NCBI GenBank assembly: GCA_009885185.1
Contig: VFLF01000806.1
Span: forward strand, 1 to 8,556
Source of the DNA: Nitrosomonadales bacterium
Lineage (GTDB): Bacteria; Pseudomonadota; Gammaproteobacteria; Burkholderiales; SG8-41
DNA: 8,556 nt
Reading direction: 5' to 3'
Shown piece by piece: positions 5,639-8,556 of this stretch. The notes beneath the pieces are model-generated. The model made no database searches. It was not told the DNA's origin and was given only the letters and a program-made list of their open reading frames with translations. Position 1 is the first letter of the stretch. Each line of letters opens with the position of its first letter. A program made the translations under genes and the position numbers.

Positions 5639-6604
5639 CTACCGCACCGCTACCGGCGCCACCGTAGAACCTGTCGCTCCCTGCATTTTCAGCGGCCGCA
5701 TGATGAACGCGAACTGATGCACGCCCTTCGCGGCAAGCTCGTCGAGCTTCAAGTTCTCCAGCAGGTGTACGCCATGCACCACCAGCGCGATCTGATGCAC
5801 CGGCAGGGAAATACTCTTGTTCGGGTTGGGCGACACCTCCACTGGGCCGTTATCCGAGCCGAGCAGCAGCGGGTCGTGATTGATCAGCCATTCGGCCGCG
5901 GCAATGCCGATGCCCGGATCGCCCGCCATGTAGCGCGCGTTTTCCTTGCCCCACAGCCTGCCCCAGCCGGTATTGATCAATATGGCGTCGCCTGCTTGCA
6001 GAGTGACATTCTGTTTTTTCAACGCATCCTGCAAATCCTGCACGGTGATTTCGTAAGTGTCGGGCAATATCTCCACACCCTTCAATCCCGCTACGTCGAT
6101 CAGCACGCCGCGCGCCATCAGCATGCCAACTTTTTCGATGCCCATTTTGGTAAAGCCGGTGCGCGAGGAAAGCTCACTCGACTTGTAGCAGTTATAAAGG
6201 CTGTCGCCATGCGTCTTGTGGGTAAACCCGTCGAACTGCGTGCCGACCTGGCCCAGCTCGGTGGTCACCACTTCTTCGTTGCTACCGCGGTTGTTGGATT
6301 GCGGGTTCATGAAGGTGCGCTTGGTGTGCAAGTGAAAGCCGCGCGTGCTTTGTATCGGCATGCCTTGCCGCAGCACATGGCCAATCTCGATCACTTCGCC
6401 GGTGCGGATCATTTTAGTGGCGTTAAGTACCGACGCGGGCTTCATGTGATTGGCCGAGCCGCGCTCGTCGCCTGCGCCCCACTTGGATGGGCAGCGCGCG
6501 CTTTCGGCGGGCGGTTGCCACGATTGCGGGATGGCGTTGCCGGTCATTAGCGCAATGGTTGTCGCTGCCGCCACTGCAAAAAAACTGCTGCTGATTTTGC
6601 TCAT
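5639..6604 (-). CDS. Cyclase-family (kynurenine formamidase-like) metal-dependent hydrolase, probably exported
   Basis: This predicts a 321-aa protein. The domain runs from about residue 40 to the end. It includes the metal-site region QVGTQFDGFTH (119-129, Asp125 and His129 kept, Gln in place of the first and second family His), GDAILINTGWG (205-215), LLGSDNGPVEV, LPVHQIALVVHGVHLLENL and the tail FAFIMRPLKMQGATGS. This is the layout of the longer cyclase-family proteins, relatives of arylformamidase and isatin hydrolase, which hydrolyse cyclic amides, lactones or formamides with a divalent metal. The ATG at 6604 is chosen (GGGGGA four bases upstream). It gives a signal peptide, MSKISSSFFAVAAATTIALM with a likely cleavage near Ala24-Gln27, so it is probably periplasmic. 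The frame is open to 6646 without a better site. It follows Bug receptor 3 after 82 bp and precedes the CMD gene by 12 bp. Confidence 0.9.
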   Translation of the reverse strand: MSKISSSFFAVAAATTIALMTGNAIPQSWQPPAESARCPSKWGAGDERGSANHMKPASVLNATKMIRTGEVIEIGHVLRQGMPIQSTRGFHLHTKRTFMNPQSNNRGSNEEVVTTELGQVGTQFDGFTHKTHGDSLYNCYKSSELSSRTGFTKMGIEKVGMLMARGVLIDVAGLKGVEILPDTYEITVQDLQDALKKQNVTLQAGDAILINTGWGRLWGKENARYMAGDPGIGIAAAEWLINHDPLLLGSDNGPVEVSPNPNKSISLPVHQIALVVHGVHLLENLKLDELAAKGVHQFAFIMRPLKMQGATGSTVAPVAVR

Positions 6605-6632
6605 GTTATCCCCCGTTTGGTTGATGATCGGT

Positions 6633-6638
6633 TTTATA
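6633..6638 (-). promoter_or_regulatory. Candidate -10 element before the cyclase gene
   Basis: TATAAA on the minus strand (five of six consensus) lies in the AT-rich 82-bp gap between Bug receptor 3 and the cyclase gene, with a leader of about 22 bases. The nearest good -35, TTGATA, is 21 bp upstream, which is too far. An internal promoter or read-through from the upstream genes are both possible. Confidence 0.25.
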
Positions 6639-6686
6639 CGGAACACACGCCATAAAAAATATCAATGAAAACAGATACTTATGTAA

Positions 6687-7658
6687 TTACTCCCCTTTGA
6701 TGCCGCCCTCTTTAATCACCTTGCTCCACTTCGCGATTTCCGCGTCGATGAATGTTGCCGTATCGCGCGGCGTGGGATTGCCCGCTTCAAAACCCTGCGC
6801 TGCCAGCCGCGCCGCCATGTCGGACAGCGAATACACCCACGAAAAATCCGCATGTAGTTTATCGACTATACGCTGTGGCGTTTTGGCCGGTGCGAGCGCC
6901 GCGAACCAGCCATCGACCACGTAGCCGGGCAAGCCGGATTCATGTGCCGTCGGAATCTCCGGCACCGAGGTGGCGCGTTTCAAGCTGGTGACCGCCAGCG
7001 CCTTCAATTTGCCGGATTTAATAAACGACATCGCCGCGCCCAGCGCGGTGTTCAGTACCTGCACCTGCCCCGCGACGATCGCAGAATTCGAAGCACCCGC
7101 ACCCTTGAACGGCACGTGAATCATGTCCACGCCCGCCATGCGTTTGAACAATTCCATCGCCAGATGCCCGCTGGTGCCCACGCCCGACGACGCATAAATC
7201 AGGGTGCCGGGTTTGGCTTTTGCCAGCGCGATCAGGTCTTTGGTGTTGCCGGCAGCCACCGAGGGATGCACCACTATCACGTTCGGCGCGGAGGCCAGCA
7301 CGGTGATCGGCGAGAAATCCTGCGGCGTGCGATACGGCAGTTTGTACAAAAACGGATTCGCCGCGTAGCCGAGCGCCACCACCAGCAGCGTGTAGCCGTC
7401 GGGCTCGGATTTGGCCACGATCTCGCTGCCGATAATGCCGCCCGCGCCCGCGCGGTTGTCCACGATCAGCGGTTGGCCGTTCCAGCGCTCGGGTAGTTTT
7501 TGCGCCAGCATGCGCGACAAAATATCGAGCGCACCGCCAGGCGTTGACGGCACCACCACGCGCACCGGACGGGTGGGATAGTCCGCCGCAAAAGCAACGC
7601 TCGCCGTCACCGCAAGCGTCGCCATTGCCGCCGCGACGCGGATCACTCTTAGCACCAT
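6687..7658 (-). CDS. Bug/TctC-family substrate-binding protein (Bug receptor 3)
   Basis: This predicts a 323-aa periplasmic receptor. Signal peptide: charged MVLRVIR, hydrophobic AAAMATLAVTASVAF, cleavage at AFA/ADYP (about residue 24). The family hallmarks follow: YPTRPVRVVVPSTPGGALDI (28-47), VDNRAGAGGIIGSEIVAK (66-83), EPDGYTLL (85-92), [14 protein letters not shown] and C-terminal GGIKGE. The classical PGG loop is kept, unlike Bug receptor 2. The start is ATG 7658, four bases after the cupin stop; a TTG one codon upstream is possible but unneeded. No strong ribosome binding site is visible, so translation probably depends on ribosomes finishing the cupin gene. Its place inside the enzyme run suggests it binds the pathway substrate (inference). 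No TctA/TctB genes are in the window. Confidence 0.95.
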   Translation of the reverse strand: MVLRVIRVAAAMATLAVTASVAFAADYPTRPVRVVVPSTPGGALDILSRMLAQKLPERWNGQPLIVDNRAGAGGIIGSEIVAKSEPDGYTLLVVALGYAANPFLYKLPYRTPQDFSPITVLASAPNVIVVHPSVAAGNTKDLIALAKAKPGTLIYASSGVGTSGHLAMELFKRMAGVDMIHVPFKGAGASNSAIVAGQVQVLNTALGAAMSFIKSGKLKALAVTSLKRATSVPEIPTAHESGLPGYVVDGWFAALAPAKTPQRIVDKLHADFSWVYSLSDMAARLAAQGFEAGNPTPRDTATFIDAEIAKWSKVIKEGGIKGE

Positions 7659-7662
7659 CAAA

Positions 7663-8139
7663 CTACGCTTTCGGTGCCGGATGAATGTTATCCACCCAAT
7701 GCACAGTCTCGGGTTTTTCTACCATCGGGATATCCAGGTTGACCACCACCGGCTCCTGCCCGCTGCGCACCAGCACGCACGACAGAGGCTCGTCGTTGTT
7801 GGCGTTGATTTCCTGATGCGGCACGTACGGCGGCACGTAAATAAAATCGCCGGGGCCGGCCTCGGCGACAAACTCAAGCTTTTCTCCCCAGCGCATGCGC
7901 GCCTTGCCGCTCACCACGTAAATCACGCTCTCCACCGGGCCATGATGATGCGCGCCAGTCTTGGCTTTGGGGTGTATCACCACCGTGCCGGCCCAGAGTT
8001 TTTCCGCGCCCATCTTCGCATGCGTGATCGCCGCCGCGCGATTCATGCCCGGCGTTTGCGCGGTGTTGGTGTCAAGCTCGTTGCTTTTCACCACGCGCAC
8101 GCCGTGAAATTTCCATTTGGGTTCGCCGGAATTTTCCAT
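7663..8139 (-). CDS. Single-domain cupin protein
   Basis: This 158-aa cytoplasmic protein has both cupin motifs. Motif 1 is GAHHHGPVESVIYVVSG (62-78), giving His64/His66 and Glu70 as metal ligands. Motif 2 is GDFIYVPPYVPHQEIN (97-112), giving His108 as the fourth ligand and Asn112. A complete 3-His/1-Glu set implies a metal-binding, potentially catalytic cupin (isomerase, dioxygenase or decarboxylase-like) rather than a purely structural one. The N-terminus has a conserved-looking segment, HGVRVVKSNELDTNTAQTPG, that I cannot assign to a named subfamily. The start is ATG 8139 with AGGAG six bases upstream; the frame stays open to 8247, but that part overlaps the upstream gene. It lies 13 bp after that gene and 4 bp before Bug receptor 3, so all three are co-transcribed. 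Its substrate is unknown. Confidence 0.92.
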   Translation of the reverse strand: MENSGEPKWKFHGVRVVKSNELDTNTAQTPGMNRAAAITHAKMGAEKLWAGTVVIHPKAKTGAHHHGPVESVIYVVSGKARMRWGEKLEFVAEAGPGDFIYVPPYVPHQEINANNDEPLSCVLVRSGQEPVVVNLDIPMVEKPETVHWVDNIHPAPKA

Positions 8140-8152
8140 GGGGGTTCTCCTG

Positions 8153-8556
8153 TCAGATGCGGCAATAATCCGAGCCGCAGCCCAGATCGCGATCCGCTTC
8201 GGTGAGCAGCTGCTCAAAGGTTTCCGGCACGCGAATTTCCTTGCCAATCACACGCGGGCTGTAGCCTTGCAGCCAAAAACTATTCGTCGGATGCCCGCCG
8301 CCGGCGACGATGATGATGAAGTTCTCCGGCTTTAACGTAATCGGCCACGGATCGACTTTGGCACTCGCCTGCGTCAGCGGATTGGCATCCATCTCGATCC
8401 ACGCCGTGCCGCCGTTGCGTTTGATCTCCGCTTGCGGAATGCGCGAATGTTCATAAAAAAACTCGCGCATCTTCGGTTTGGTCCAGCCGAGCTTAGCCAT
8501 GTTGTTGGCGACCACGCCCGGAATCAGAATCGCGCCCGGCGTGCCTTTTTCGTAAC
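8153..8556 (-). CDS. Conserved-looking protein of unknown function, C-terminal part (N-terminus off right edge)
   Basis: The frame is open from the right edge to a TGA at 8153-8155 (134 complete codons), so this is the 3' end of a longer gene; the GTG at 8515 need not be a start. Visible segments are an apolar TPGAILIPGVV, a helical KPKMREFFYEHSRIPQAEIK, and LKPENFIIIVAGGGHPTN, whose buried strand and GGG turn look like a Rossmann-like or other alpha/beta fold. It ends in DLGCGSDYCRI, with two cysteines four residues apart at the extreme C-terminus that could be redox active or bind metal. I do not recognise the family. It is the most upstream gene seen of the run that continues with the cupin and Bug receptor 3. 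Confidence 0.75.
   Translation of the reverse strand, partial: YEKGTPGAILIPGVVANNMAKLGWTKPKMREFFYEHSRIPQAEIKRNGGTAWIEMDANPLTQASAKVDPWPITLKPENFIIIVAGGGHPTNSFWLQGYSPRVIGKEIRVPETFEQLLTEADRDLGCGSDYCRI

Noticed and set aside
4901..6550. Plus-strand open frame of 549 codons
   Set aside because: It lies antisense to the CMD and cyclase genes, whose motifs are clear. Its translation is Arg/His/Gln-rich without any domain, signal or ribosome binding site, as expected for a GC-rich shadow frame.
6683..6690. Palindrome GTAATTAC at the Bug receptor 3 stop codon
   Set aside because: Eight bases in an AT-rich spot with no second copy nearby; it is too short to call an operator.

Overview
The window looks like about 8.6 kb of chromosome from a GC-rich Betaproteobacterium, most likely of the order Burkholderiales. 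The evidence is three Bug/TctC-type periplasmic solute receptors in one short stretch, GC-rich codon use, an isoquinoline 1-oxidoreductase-like molybdenum hydroxylase pair, and small catabolic enzymes typical of environmental members of that group. I see no rRNA, tRNA, CRISPR array, insertion sequence or phage gene. Genus-level placement is not possible from the sequence alone.

Layout from left to right. (A) 1-1296, minus strand: a two-gene molybdenum hydroxylase unit, a 149-aa 2Fe-2S subunit followed by a Tat-exported molybdopterin-binding subunit that runs off the left edge. (B) 1297-1471: a 175-bp divergent intergenic region with candidate promoters for both sides. (C) 1472-2449, plus strand: Bug receptor 1, the only plus-strand gene. 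(D) 2556-3741, minus strand: a small exported protein of unknown function and a two-CBS-domain protein. The CBS gene has its own good sigma70-like promoter and a leader holding two mutually exclusive hairpins. (E) 3913-8556, minus strand: a compact six-gene run. In transcription order it holds a partial unknown protein ending in a Cys-rich tail, a cupin, Bug receptor 3, an exported cyclase-family hydrolase, a tandem-duplicated carboxymuconolactone decarboxylase-like (CMD-like) protein and Bug receptor 2. Gaps are 13, 4, 82 and 12 bp, and the last pair overlaps by 32 bp.

How the genes may work together (inference): Bug proteins catch small carboxylates or other small organics in the periplasm. 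The Mo hydroxylase oxidises an N-heterocycle or aldehyde, the cyclase-family enzyme opens or closes an amide or lactone-type ring, and the cupin and double-CMD protein would act on ring or ring-fission products. No TctA/TctB membrane subunits lie in the window. The cluster E gene set reads as an uncharacterised degradation module for a cyclic or carboxylated compound. The substrate cannot be read from the sequence.
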